Positions 11,097-21,450 of a stretch of DNA of 41,210 bases are shown in pieces; position 1 is the first letter of the stretch, and every line of letters starts with the position of its first letter. The stretch is from Phallusia fumigata (taxonomy: Eukaryota; Chordata; Ascidiacea; Phlebobranchia; Ascidiidae), in assembly GCA_008931825.1 (NCBI GenBank), contig QXVZ01028528.1, positions 1 to 41,210 on the forward strand. The letters run 5' to 3'. Both the position numbers and the translations under genes were made by a program. The notes beneath the pieces were generated by a model. That model did not search any database. It had not been told where the DNA came from and saw only the letters and a list, made by a program, of their open reading frames with translations.

Positions 11097-14000
11097 CTGT
11101 ACAACAAAATTTATAAGTCATAAAGTAATTGAAACCCAATTCCCAACACAAGTTTCCTGCTACATAATCATGTTCGCACCTAAGATTGGTTAGGTATAGC
11201 TAATAGTCAATTCGAATGGGCATTTAACTGTGTAGTTCTTTCTTTGACAAAATGGCCCCTGGAGGCGAAAACTTAGTTAATAACGAGCACAAGTTATTCC
11301 TTTTCTTCTGCTCACATTATTTGCTTATTTTTCGTGGCTGCTAAGTTTTGCTAATTACAAAGCTGCTTACATTTCACTTGAAGTCATTGATTGAAGTTCT
11401 GTCACATCTTTATCCGTTTCCATCAGACTTTCGTGTTCCATGAGTAGTTTGTAATCGTACACGTATTGTTTCTGTGTGGAATTTTAATAATTAGGATTTA
11501 CTTCTTGGTAATATATATAATAGCAGCCAGGATCTCATTTGGTTTAATTAAATAAATCCGATTAGTGTTGCACTTATGTCCGTATGTTGCACTATTGGTG
11601 TTACCTAAATCAAAACTGTGGTCGAGTTTGTTTAGATTGGCCTTGAGTCGTTTGGGACTTTATACGTGAGAAAAATTTAATTTTCCTAATGGACTCTGAC
11701 TATTAACTACAACGCTTTTTTGGAGCTTACTGCATTTTGGATCATGTCTATTCGGTTTTCTCTCATTCTGAGAACAGTTCGTGGCACATCAACTGTTCCT
11801 TTGTCGTCAAGTTCATGGAACAAAGTGTCCATCGCTATGTAAGTTCCTGTACGTCCCACGCCAGCACTAGATACAATGAGAAGGATTATCATTGGTTATA
11901 GATCAAATGAACATCTAGTAAAATCAAGTATATACCTGCAGTGGACAACGATAGGAGCATTTGTGTGATGCAAATTATCGACCATGTTACGTAGGTAGAT
12001 CATATTGGATGTAGTTACAGGAATCCCATGATCTGGCCAAGTTGTGTACTGCAGCTGTGTTATAGTTCGTTGGTTCTGAAAAGTAACTTATAGCATAGCC
12101 ATGTGTTAACACTTTTTATCGTATGTTTTGTTTCATTTTTGTACCAAACTCAGGTATTTTGTCAATGATTTTATTCCGAAGCGAGCCACGGATTGGAGAA
12201 GGCAAAGAAAGAAAGCAGGATGTAAGATATGAACCAACCACATTTGGGTTTCTAAGTGTTACTTAAGTACATTCATTCATACAGGCCACTATCCATTTGC
12301 TTTGAGCCTTAATTTACTTTATATTGTTTGTCGCACGAATATGATATGCTTTGGCCGTAGTTCATACCATTGTCTTGGACAAAACCAACTGTCTTTGAAC
12401 GATTCCACCCATGGTGATTTCTTGTTGATTTCGAACTTTCAGATCTGGCGACAATGTGGTTTGCGAGCCAAGATCTGGCCAATATTGTTCACACTTTACC
12501 TGTAGAAAAAAGGTCAAAAACTTTTTTCTCAGTAACTTTTTTTTTCTTAATTTAAAGCGGTTCTACAATTCAAATGTATGCAAGTAACTAAGGCAAACGT
12601 TTAAAAAAGCTATTGGTATAATCTTAAACCGCATGCAAGTTCCCATTTTTGTTGACGTTTGCCAAGCAAGGGCGCTTTGACAAACTTCGAAAAATGGCAT
12701 GGTTGACTGCACAAAGTTAGCTCTGAACTAGTTTTATTCGAGTATGACTGAATGCCCAACATTCAAATAGGTTTTTAACATCCTTACTTTACTTGTTAGT
12801 TTAAAAATAATTAGGGAAAACCAACTTTTCCGTTTTCTCTCAATCCGGTCAGCATTACGATGATGTTGGAGTTTTCCTGCCAAACCATCCACCAGAAATC
12901 GTTGATGGTCTCCTTCTTCGGACCCTGAGTGGCGATAAACTTCCTTTCGTTATCGTAACCCGGTATATAAGCGGCGTTGATGTAATCGTTTCCACCGGTT
13001 CCACGCAAAACCACTCGGTCATGATCATCTGTTGAACAAACATCAGTAAGACGGAAAGCCGAGGATGTTAAAAAGTTGAGATTCTCCCACCTATTTGCTA
13101 ATAACCCATTGTAACAAACGTTTCTCCTGTCATGGGCCTTTATGTAGTTGATGTTGAACGTAAATGTAAACATGTTGATGTATGCAAACTTGCGTGACGA
13201 AAAATATCTGACCACTCGGGNTTTTCTTAATTTAAAGCGGTTCTACAATTCAAATATAGGCAAGTAACTGAGGCAAACGTTTAAGAAAGCTATTGTGATA
13301 ATCTTAAACCGCATGCACGTTCCCATTTTTGTTGACGTTTGCCAAGCAAGGGCGCTTTGACAAACTTTAAAAATGGCATGGTTGACTGCACAAAGTTAGC
13401 TCCGAACCAGTTTTATTCGATTATGACTTAATGTCCAACATTTAAATAGATTTTTAACATCCTTACTATACTTGTTAGTTTAAAAATATTTAAGGAAAAC
13501 CAACTTTTCCGCTTTCTCTCAATCCAGTCAGCATTACGATGATGTTGGAGTTTTCCTGCCAAACCATCCACCAGAAATCGTTGATTGTCTCCTTCTTCGG
13601 ACCTTGAGTGGCAATAAACTTCCTCTCGTTATCGTAACCCGGTATATAAGCGGCGTTGATGTAATCGTTTCCACCGGTTTCTTGCAAAACTACTCGGGCA
13701 TGATCATCTGTTGAACTAACATCAGTAAGACAAGAAGCCGAGGATGTTAAAAAAGTTTAGATGCTCCCAGTTATTTGCTAATAACCCATTGTAACAAACG
13801 TTTCTCCTGTCATGGGCCTTTATGTAGTTGATGTTGAACGTAAATGTAAACATGTTGATGTATGCAAACTTGCGTGACGAAAAATATCTGACCACTCGGG
13901 ATGCTGCTTTTGTCAATATGTTTTATGCTACGAAGCAACATCAGTTTCACGCAACCACTTCCAAACACAGATAAAAAGCAACTTTGGTTACTCACGCCTT

Positions 14001-17000
14001 TAAATACTTACATGGGTAAATGTTCTTGTATCGGTTTCTCACCGCATTTTGCGGTAACTGTGACACGTCCTTTGTTCTTTTATTGTTTTTGCATTGATTC
14101 ACAATGCTCTGAAATGGAGTAAATAAAATAAGTCAATATTAAGTAAATACTATCGAAAATGTTTAGCAACTGCATTGTCTAATATCTATTGATGTTTTTC
14201 TGTGTTTGTGCAACACTCACTATGTTTAATAACATTGGCAAAAGCGTTTAAATACCGCACATATTCAGGGTTTCTCAACCTTTTTTTCTAAATTATCTAA
14301 GTATTTAACGGTTTAACACAATCAATGGTCTTGGTATTCGTTAGCTAACTTTCTAAAATCGATTGTTATTAAAAGGTGCTCTTAGACGTGACGTCATTTA
14401 CTTGTCGTTTGTCAACAAACCTTGAACTCCTTGTCAAAAAGAAATCCTGACTCTGCATTTTTCTTGTACTCGTCGAACAAGTTGGTGACTCTGCAGTTTG
14501 TATTAGTCATGACATCAGGGGAGAAGTTTACGTAGGCACATTGATCTGCAAAAAAGGTGAAGACTTACTCGTTCAGTTTTTATATCCAGAGTAACAAAGC
14601 ATCCTGCAACACACTGTTGCTAATAGTTTGTTTTTTAATTGATGAGAAGTTACTCGAGACATTTGGATCTGTTTGTGGCATTTAGGTACTTAAGGGTTTG
14701 ACTCAGTCAAGCTGGTAATTATCCTTGGTGACAGGACTACTTGTGCCCTGCACACATTGTACAAAGGAGAGCCCCTAAGCGGCCATATAGCAATGGTTCT
14801 CAACCTTTAATTCCTGGCGGCCCTTTTTGATGCCGATAAAGTAGTCGCGGACCTTCCCCAAAAATTTCGGTCAAGCATGGCCTGTGTTGCATGCTTTATA
14901 TACATTCCGTGTGTGTCTGTCGCTAAGGGTAAGCAAACATACACCTCATTAACATACAAGCAATGAGATAAAACCAGTGGTTTATACATCTGCAATGTTG
15001 TGTTACATGTTGCAATCTATATATGTTACATCACAATGGCGGTGCACTTCGCAATGCGATATTGTTTGCCAGCTAAAAAGGCAAGAATTATATAAGCCTG
15101 TTTTCAGGGCTGTTGTAAAACACGAGAATATTTTTGAAAAATCGTGATTTCATAATCCAATGGCGCGCGTATTCAGAAGATGTAACCCCTGAAAACGCTT
15201 TGTAGACCCCAAGGGGTCCGCGGACACCTATTGAGAACCACTGCCATATAGTTTATACGCAATGGTTGCGTTCTTTATCGTTTCGGGCGAAAGTAACAAA
15301 TTGAGAATATTAAAGCAATGTNCACCGCATTTTGCGGTAACTGTGACACGTCCTTTGTTCTTTTATTGTTTTTGCATTGATTCACAATGCTCTGAAATGG
15401 AGTAAATAAAATAAGTCAATATTAAGTAAATACTATCGAAAATGTTTAGCAACTGCATTGTCTAATATCTATTGATGTTTTTCTGTGTTTGTGCAACACT
15501 CACTATGTTTAATAACATTGGCAAAAGCGTTTAAATACCGCACATATTCAGGGTTTCTCAACCTTTTTTTCTAAATTATCTAAGTATTTAACGGTTTAAC
15601 ACAATCAATGGTCTTGGTATTCGTTAGCTAACTTTCTAAAATCGATTGTTATTAAAAGGTGCTCTTAGACGTGACGTCATTTACTTGTCGTTTGTCAACA
15701 AACCTTGAACTCGTCGGCGAAAGGCAATCCTGACTCTGCATTTTTCTTGTACACGTCGAACAAGTTGGTGACTCTGCAGTTTGTATTAGTCCCGACATCA
15801 GGGGAGAAGTTTACGTAGGCACATTGATCTGCAAAAAAAGATGAAGACTTACTCGTTCAGTTTTTATATCCAAAGTAACATAGCATCCTTCAAAACACTG
15901 TTGGTAATAGTTTGTTTTTTAATTGATGAAAAGTTACTCGAGACATTTGGGTCTGTTTGTGGCATTTAAGTAGTTATGGGTTTGACTCAGTCAAGCTGGT
16001 AATTATCCTTGGTTACAGGACTACTTGTGTCCTGCACACATTGTACAAAGGAGAGCCCCTAAGCGGCCATATAGCCATGGTTCTCAACCTTTAATTCCTG
16101 GCGGCCCTTTTTGGTGCCGATAAAGTAGTCGCGGACCTTCCCCCAAAATTTCGGTCAAGCATGGCCTGTGTTGCATGCTTTATATACATTCCGTGTGTGT
16201 CTGTCGCTAAGGGTAAGCAAACATATACCTCATTAACATACAAGCAATGAGATAAAACCAGTGGTTTATACATCTGCAATGTTGTGTTACATGTTGCAAT
16301 CTATATATGTTACATCACAATGGCGGTGCACTTCGCAATGCGATATTGTTTGCCAGCTAAAAAGGCAAGAATTATATAAGCCTATTTTCAGGGCTGTTGT
16401 AAAACACGAGAATATTTTTGAAAAATCGTGATTTCATAATCTAATGGCGCGCGTATTCAGAAGATGTAACCCCTGAAAACGCTTTGTAGACCCCAAGGGG
16501 TCCGCGGACACCTATTGAGAACCACTGCCATATAGTTTATACGCAATGGTTGTGTTCTTTATCGTTTCGGGCGAAAGTAACAAATTGAGAATATTAAAGC
16601 AATGTGCGTTTATGTGGCAAACTTTACTTCTTGCGAGCAACTTGGTTTATATCTTAGTTGCTAACACAAATGACAGCGAAATCAAAAAGAGGAACGAGCA
16701 AAGGTTATGAACGCTACCTGGGGGTAATGGACCAGAAGATTGATGATTGGAAACTTCTGCTTGTGAAGGTTGACCCTTGTTTAGCCTGCAAAACACCAGG
16801 AAAGTTTTTGTTCCCCCTTGCATTTGACAGTTTTACCTTTTCGCTTTACTTATATTACGCCATACTTAGCTTTATAATTACCACTTTAAAGTAGGGCGAC
16901 GGTTGTAACTACCCAAAGTTCATATCGAACATTCACTGAGGTAACGCGAAAGTGTAATATTTTGTTAAACGTCACAAGTAAAATTTGCAGTCAGTTCAAT

Positions 17001-20000
17001 CAAAATCAGTTCATACCTGCCTGTTTGGCGTAAAATCAAGAGCACCAATCCAACAATGACAAGCACCAGAAGCAACCCTCCGATCACAAGGCAAGCAATC
17101 ATTACAGGACTTAATGCTTTTGTATTTGCTAAACAACGACGTTTGATAAACAAAAAGGTTTATTTTCCCTCAATACTTTACGTAATCACCTGCTATAGAG
17201 TAAGTAACTTCGCCAAGTACTCACTTTTCGGCAAGCAATGGTGCTAGATACTTAATTGTTACCTTTTAATTCGGACAAATTTCGGTACAACCCAAGAATA
17301 TCTCATCAGTAATTTACCTTTAGAAAAACAGCTTGGAGGGGGATTACCCGGAGTTGTTACTGTAAGATTGGATGAGATGTTTGTGGTGATTGATCCAGTG
17401 ACAATAACTGCGACCTATAACACATAAAGTACATTTCCTATTTATATAAGTTCTGTTCTTTGACAGATTTATTGTGTGAGATTTTTATGGTCATCATCGA
17501 ATGATAAAGACAATTGCTCACCCTAATTTCATACAAAGTGGATTGGAGGAGGTTTTCGATTGTTGTCGTATTATCAGAATACGGAACGGAGATTGTTTGA
17601 TACAAATCCTGAATGTGAACGTTAACCTGTGTGTTTTCAGGAGAAAGTATCTGATTGACAAGATTTTCGAAGTCGTAGACAATAAAAAAGGCACATGTGC
17701 AACACATTAACAGCAACACACAATTCAGAGCGTGCTACAGTACCTGCGCTGTGAGACGGTGGTTGTTCAAAAATTGGTCCAGTCCAGTCCAGCTGATAAC
17801 CACAATTAAGGGGTGGCATGAAAATGTCTGTGCAGTCGTGTTTACTGAAATAATCGTTTGTAAACTTTGTAATGTAAAATACCTCACGTATGTATCACGT
17901 TCACATACCTGGAGGATAGCAACTCGATGGGGGGTTTTCATAAGTTTTCACTAGTAAGGACGTGGAGACGTTAGAGTTTATGCAACCAGAGAGCATTGTA
18001 GCAATCTATAAGCATTGATTATCAGTAAATGTATTTAAGTCAATTTTAAGCACAGATTTTCAAATTTTTTTCAATAGTAGCTTAATTGTATTTTATATCA
18101 GTGCTTGGCAGGTCAAATCTTAGTTACTTTCCAAATGCCCAGAATAGTTGTTGAGTAAATTGCAGATTCATCGCCTGTTTTGAAATACTTACCATGATGT
18201 TATAATCGGTTGCAAAACTTAAGTTTTCGATGGTTGTCGATAAATCTGAATAGAGTACGTAGGTTGTTTGGTTCAGTTCCAAAACATGAACTTCAACCTA
18301 AATAAAACATTATTAAACAAATTTAAATACTTGCAGTAAAACTACTGACATCTTTTGCTTTATATTAAAAGCTACCTGATTTAGGTTTTTGTTGTTGATG
18401 ATTTGATCCAGTCCAGTCCAACTGACCACAACAGTGGAGGCGTTGCATTGAAATGTCTCGACAGTTGCTCTGACTGAAGAATGAATCATAAGGTGAAATG
18501 CGAATGCAGCAGCAGGATAAATTAAACTAATTAACGACCTTTTGTATGCCGCTGTACAGCAAAAGGAAAAGCACAAAAAAATGTGACTTTTCATAATATT
18601 TAACTGACTTGACGTCATTAGTAATTACTCACGTTTAACTTGGCAAGCGTAGTAAGCCGATTCCCCACTACATTTCATGCTTGACTGCTCCCAACCGATC
18701 CCATAATGCAACGCTCCCTGCTGACAAGTTGTGACGTTGGAAAAGGGAAAGTTTGCCGGGGATCCGTCGCTCCAATACCAACCATGCAACGACGTGTTGT
18801 AACGAGTTTCAACAAAAACGTTAATATCTGAAAACAATAAACGTTTTTTTGTGTTTTTTTATTTTATTGCATCTATAATTTTATGCAAACAGAAATCTTA
18901 CTTGGTGCCAGAAACGTCCCATCGTAGATTAAAAATTCTCCATACGAATCATTAATAGTTCGCAATTTGTTTGAATATATACTACTGTTGTATTTGTATA
19001 TCTCGGTCTGACCGGTTTGCTGGAATTTTTTGGAATACATCGAAAAATCTTTTTTCCAACCTGCAAAGATTCAACAATGAATTTTTGATTTGTTAAAAGT
19101 AAACAGAAATAAAAAATATTTTAACAACTCTACTCACGTAAATAGTTTTACCGTTATTAATGAATGATTACAACCCTCGGCAATATTTTTTGAGAAATTC
19201 GCATTTTTTCAAACGCTTTTACACTTCAATTTAAACAAAAACATTTTATTACTTACCACTTGGCCTTCCATATTTGTCGTATATGCAGTTATTATTAACG
19301 AAAACAGCCCATTTATTTTTGCCAGAAGAGGGCGCATCGCAAAATTGGATTGTGTTCGTCAAATTTGAGCCATCGCTAAAGTAAATCAGAGAAAAAGATT
19401 TAGCTGGAAGGTTACAAGTATTTATTTTCCAAACGTTTTTAGTTGATCGAAAACGTACGCAGTGTTTAAAAACACTTTTTTACTTTTTCCGCATGATAAT
19501 TGTGCCGATTCAGAATTCTAGAACACGTGAAATGTAAACAGTTAAAATGAAATGACAGAAAAATCTTCTTCACAAGCGGAATAATTGACTTTCTTCTGTC
19601 TAAAAGTTTTTTATGTGAAGAAAAAGGAATACCATGTTGCAAAATACTAACGGCGCAACCTGGATTCATCTGTTGGCCACATTATTGAATAGATACCTTT
19701 CATACAAGTCAAGATACCACAGATTTCCCAAATCACGAGCTAACTTCCAGGAAGAATCTTCAGTTGAATTGAACGAGTATTTCATTTTCTTGCCATCAAC
19801 TTGGTGGTAGAAAATATAAACTCGCCGCAAATCTGAAACAATGTACATCAGGGTGAAGCAACTTTTCGAACTCACAATTGGAAGTAACAAGATTGCGGCT
19901 TCTTAAGAATTCTACAGGCGCTCTTAAGAATTTGTAACACCGGGGCATTCACAAAAACCTGTTGTGTATTTCTCTGTTATAAGTTGTGTCAGACTTGTGT

Positions 20001-20526
20001 TGATCTGTGGGTCATCAGTCATGGCAAGGTTTCCACCCAGCAAGGAACATTTCTCCTGTGCAGTGTTCGCATCCACAAGATCGTCAGATAATATCAACAC
20101 ACTGTCTTTTACTGCTTCCAACGTTTTATTGCAACCTGAAAAATGGACTCATTAGTTTTCATTCACTGACATGTTCGAACTGCTGGTGCAACCACCTTGC
20201 GAAACTTGTATTGTTAAGCAAGTCAAAGTCTGAGTAACACAAGCTTAACTTGATATGTTTAATTTATTTGTTTTAAGTTTTGGATTTCGACTTGGAAAAG
20301 TTCTATGCACCACTGGAAAAACAAGGGCAGAAAGCATCAAGGTTATTTCGTGATCTTTAGGATTCATTAGATAATTTTTTCACCCACTGAACACAAAAAA
20401 AAACATTACAACGAAACTTTTCAATGTTTAGCTTGCACGTGATTCATACTTACTGCTGGTAGTTTGTCCCTTCGAATATTGAATCAACAAGAAAAACAAA
20501 ATTCTGCTAACGCCACGACCAGTCAT
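9162..20526 (-). CDS. Gene C: receptor tyrosine phosphatase with C-type-lectin-like and FN3 ectodomain, complete
   Basis: Type I receptor with tandem cytoplasmic phosphatase domains. Exons in order: 20454-20526, 19959-20135, 19697-19832, 19257-19375, 18902-19060, 18633-18827, 18376-18473, 18193-18297, 17909-18005, 17744-17844, 17522-17626, 17318-17414, 17017-17128, 16718-16785, 14421-14545, 14012-14108, 12826-13028, 12368-12499, 11936-12075, 11731-11866, 11371-11471, 11008-11096, 10870-10943, 10431-10556, 10239-10355, 9811-9956, 9458-9593, 9162-9236. They total 3339 bases, 1112 residues plus stop, with all phases matching. Predicted layout: signal 1-24, CTLD region 25-286, FN3 287-386 and 387-487, TM about 496-519, juxtamembrane 525-547, PTP D1 about 560-857, D2 about 860-1112. 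It is the only unit here with phosphatase exons. Vertebrate receptor phosphatases often carry FN3 repeats; an N-terminal CTLD is unusual. Allelic second copies exist for exons 1, 15, 16 (partial) and 17. I assign no orthologue name. Confidence 0.92.
11371..14545 (-). CDS. Gene C PTP domain D1, probably catalytically active
   Basis: Seven exons: 14421-14545, 14012-14108, 12826-13028, 12368-12499, 11936-12075, 11731-11866 and 11371-11471. Class I phosphatase motifs in order: [11 protein letters not shown] (phosphotyrosine loop), [52 protein letters not shown] (general acid near residue 748), then [13 protein letters not shown] (nucleophile Cys near 779, Arg near 785) split by an intron after HC, and finally [12 protein letters not shown]. 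All catalytic elements are present, so dephosphorylation of phosphotyrosine is expected from family knowledge. Exon 14421-14545 and exon 12826-13028 each have a second copy across an n. Confidence 0.93.
12541..13900. repeat. Contig-end overlap around n at 13221
   Basis: 12541-13220 and 13222-13900 are near-identical (about 680 bases). The sequence before the n ends exactly where the second copy ends, a suffix-prefix overlap. It doubles one PTP exon. Confidence 0.85.
13505..13707 (-). CDS. Second copy of gene C PTP exon (phosphotyrosine loop to FWWMVWQ)
   Basis: Same length (203 bases) and phase as exon 12826-13028, inside a suffix-prefix overlap of about 680 bases around the n at 13221. It differs in the loop after [13 protein letters not shown] here, [10 protein letters not shown] in the other copy, and RESGK for RENGK at the end. 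Most likely the other allele rather than an additional or mutually exclusive exon. Confidence 0.75.
14791..15243. mobile_element. hAT-type MITE, copy 1
   Basis: A 453-base element with terminal inverted repeats (CAATGGTTCTCAA and CAGTGGTTCTCAA) and an 8-base target duplication ccatatag at 14783-14790 and 15244-15251. The CAGTGGTTCTCAA end and the 8-base duplication are typical of hAT transposons. It sits in the intron between the juxtamembrane and first PTP exons of gene C. It carries no transposase; the open frame across it is incidental. Confidence 0.88.
15704..15828 (-). CDS. Second copy of gene C first PTP exon
   Basis: Same 125-base exon as 14421-14545. Changes include SPDVGT for SPDVMT, FDVYKK for FDEYKK and GLPFADEFK for GFLFDKEFK. 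It lies to the right of the n at 15322. The same copy also carries the start of the next PTP exon (15323-15391), cut by the n. Read as an allelic duplicate. Confidence 0.72.
16075..16527. mobile_element. hAT-type MITE, copy 2 (same insertion, other contig end)
   Basis: Same 453-base element at the same site, with target duplications at 16067-16074 and 16528-16535. Because both copies sit in the overlap around the n at 15322, they are one insertion seen on two haplotypes. Confidence 0.85.
16718..16785 (-). CDS. Gene C juxtamembrane exon
   Basis: A 68-base exon, phase 2 in and phase 1 out, between TTTTGCAG and the donor GTAGCG. It links the TM exon to the phosphatase exons and supplies about 23 polar residues ([20 protein letters not shown], then PP). 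It is needed for the frame: TM ends in phase 2 and the first PTP exon starts in phase 1. Decayed copies occur near 6.75, 21.7, 23.5, 30.3, 34.1 and 36.0 kb, most with stops. Confidence 0.8.
17017..17128 (-). CDS. Gene C transmembrane exon
   Basis: A 112-base exon, phase 1 in and phase 2 out. It encodes a short stalk, then a hydrophobic run of about 24 residues ([20 protein letters not shown] onward) and a stop-transfer Arg (LRQTG). Copies of this exon recur in A, B, D and E and, decayed, in three relics, so it is the best marker of unit number. Confidence 0.88.
17318..18473 (-). CDS. Gene C exons 7-12: two fibronectin type III domains
   Basis: Each FN3 is split over three exons with the same phases (1-0, 0-0, 0-1). 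Domain 1 (18376-18473, 18193-18297, 17909-18005) shows VSWTGLDQ, then [14 protein letters not shown] and a closing ENPPSS. Domain 2 (17744-17844, 17522-17626, 17318-17414) shows [22 protein letters not shown] and GNPPPS. The conserved B-strand Trp, the Leu and the Tyr of the L-x-x-x-T-x-Y-x-I signature are present in both. Each domain also carries a Cys pair unusual for FN3 (for example FQCNAS with a Cys before the PPG end). Similar block structure in genes A and B shows the two domains arose by duplication of a three-exon module. Confidence 0.85.
18633..20135 (-). CDS. Gene C exons 2-6: divergent C-type-lectin-like region
   Basis: Five exons (59, 45, 40, 53 and 65 residues). The first has the CTLD opening, [17 protein letters not shown] followed by a Leu-rich helix. 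The last has the CTLD end, [11 protein letters not shown], then [11 protein letters not shown] and YYACQ. Between them lies an insert of about 140 residues with a FCDA...KWAV...NNNC segment, so the region is about twice the usual CTLD length. The EPN/QPD and WND motifs of calcium- and sugar-binding CTLDs are absent, so canonical sugar binding is doubtful. The last exon has N-glycosylation sites (NTS, NVT). Exons 4 and 5 of C differ strongly from those of A and D, while exons 2 and 6 are nearly the same. The fold of the insert is unknown to me. Confidence 0.8.
20454..20526 (-). CDS. Gene C exon 1: start codon and signal peptide
   Basis: The ATG lies at 20526-20524. The peptide reads [20 protein letters not shown] and then QTTS, with a hydrophobic core of about nine residues and likely cleavage near KGQ. 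The exon ends in phase 1 before GTAAGTAT. Genes A, B and D have matching 70-base exons, which supports the start. A second copy (20831-20903, Val6 to Phe) lies beyond the n at 20687 and is probably the other allele. Confidence 0.88.
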
Positions 20527-20830
20527 TGCAGCCTGCTTTTAGGCCTTAAACTATGTTTCTTTAGGATTTTTTATTTGCTCTAATTTTCTGTTAAGCCATA
20601 AACTAAATTTTTCTACCACAAAGCACAAGCAAAACGTTTTCAAAGTTTACAAATCAATAGTTAAGGATTAAACACCAACCTTTGATNCACTGGAAAAGCA
20701 AGGGCAGAAAGCATCAAGGTTGTTTCGTGATCTTTAGGATTCATTAGATAATTTTTTCACCCACTGAACACAAAAAAAAACATTACAACGAAACTTTTCA
20801 ATGTTTAGCTTGCACGTGATTCATACTTAC

Positions 20831-20903
20831 TGCTGGTAGTTTGTCCCTTCGAATATTGAATCAACAAGAAAAACAAAATTCTGCTAAAGCCGCGACCAGT
20901 CAT
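20831..20903 (-). CDS. Second (probably allelic) copy of gene C signal-peptide exon
   Basis: Same 73-base exon as 20454-20526 with Val6 changed to Phe and the same GTAAGTATGA donor. It lies in the right-hand part of a prefix-suffix overlap around the n at 20687. The real gene probably has one such exon, so the true start of gene C may be drawn at either position. Confidence 0.75.
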
Positions 20904-21109
20904 TGCAGCCTGCTTTTAGGTCTTAAACTATGTTTCTCTATAGGGTTTTTTATTTGCTCTAATTTTCTGTTAAGCCATAAACTAAATTTTTCTACCACAA
21001 AGCACAAGCAAAACGTTTTAAAAGTTTCCAAATCAAAAGTTAAGGATTTACCACCAACCTTTGATTATAATATTATTGTTCATAAATTTTGGAGATTAAA
21101 ACTAAGTTT

Positions 21110-21450
21110 TCGCCTCCAGAAATTACAAATTCATTATCACACTCTGCTACATTGCTTGTAGTTGCCGAACTACGGTTTTTGACATGTTGACCGAGCTCAA
21201 GTAGCTACGTACAAGTCTAATAACTGCAGAGGGTGGCTAAAGTACATCTACTTTAAAAAGCAACCTGACCACTTTTTATCAAGTCCTTTAATAAACTCGC
21301 ATTACTTGCATCATATAAGTCTCACACGATCTAATCTATACACTGCGCATCTGTCTGCTTGGCGAGGTTTCTAAAGTACTTTCGTTTCTGAGTAATTGTT
21401 TGCGAAGCATATTAGCCTTTTGTGATAAAAACACAAACGTTATGGCTTTC
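21110..21450 (-). promoter_or_regulatory. Conserved upstream block of gene C
   Basis: Shares CACTCTGCT-CATTGCTT, GTTGCCGAACTA and ACATGTTGACCG with 33410-33800. It lies 200-550 bases upstream of the signal exon copy at 20903. Confidence 0.4.

Larger units (their letters stand above)
14039..16605. repeat. Contig-end overlap around n at 15322
   Basis: 14039-15321 and 15323-16605 are near-identical (about 1280 bases), doubling the first PTP exon, part of the second and the MITE. Some stretches have almost no differences, others several. Confidence 0.87.
20311..21066. repeat. Contig-end overlap around n at 20687
   Basis: 20311-20686 and 20688-21066 are near-identical, doubling the signal-peptide exon of gene C. 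Confidence 0.85.

Noticed and set aside
12826-13707. Two PTP exons in tandem as mutually exclusive alternative exons.
   Set aside because: The copies sit on either side of an n, include intron sequence on both sides and end at the same point, as a contig overlap does. Five other n sites show the same pattern.
14807-14995. Open frame of 62 codons on the minus strand (and its twin at 16091-16279).
   Set aside because: It lies wholly inside the hAT MITE and has no relation to a transposase or to the receptor.
18633-20135. Calcium-dependent sugar binding by the CTLD.
   Set aside because: EPN/QPD and WND motifs are absent; only the structural motifs are present.
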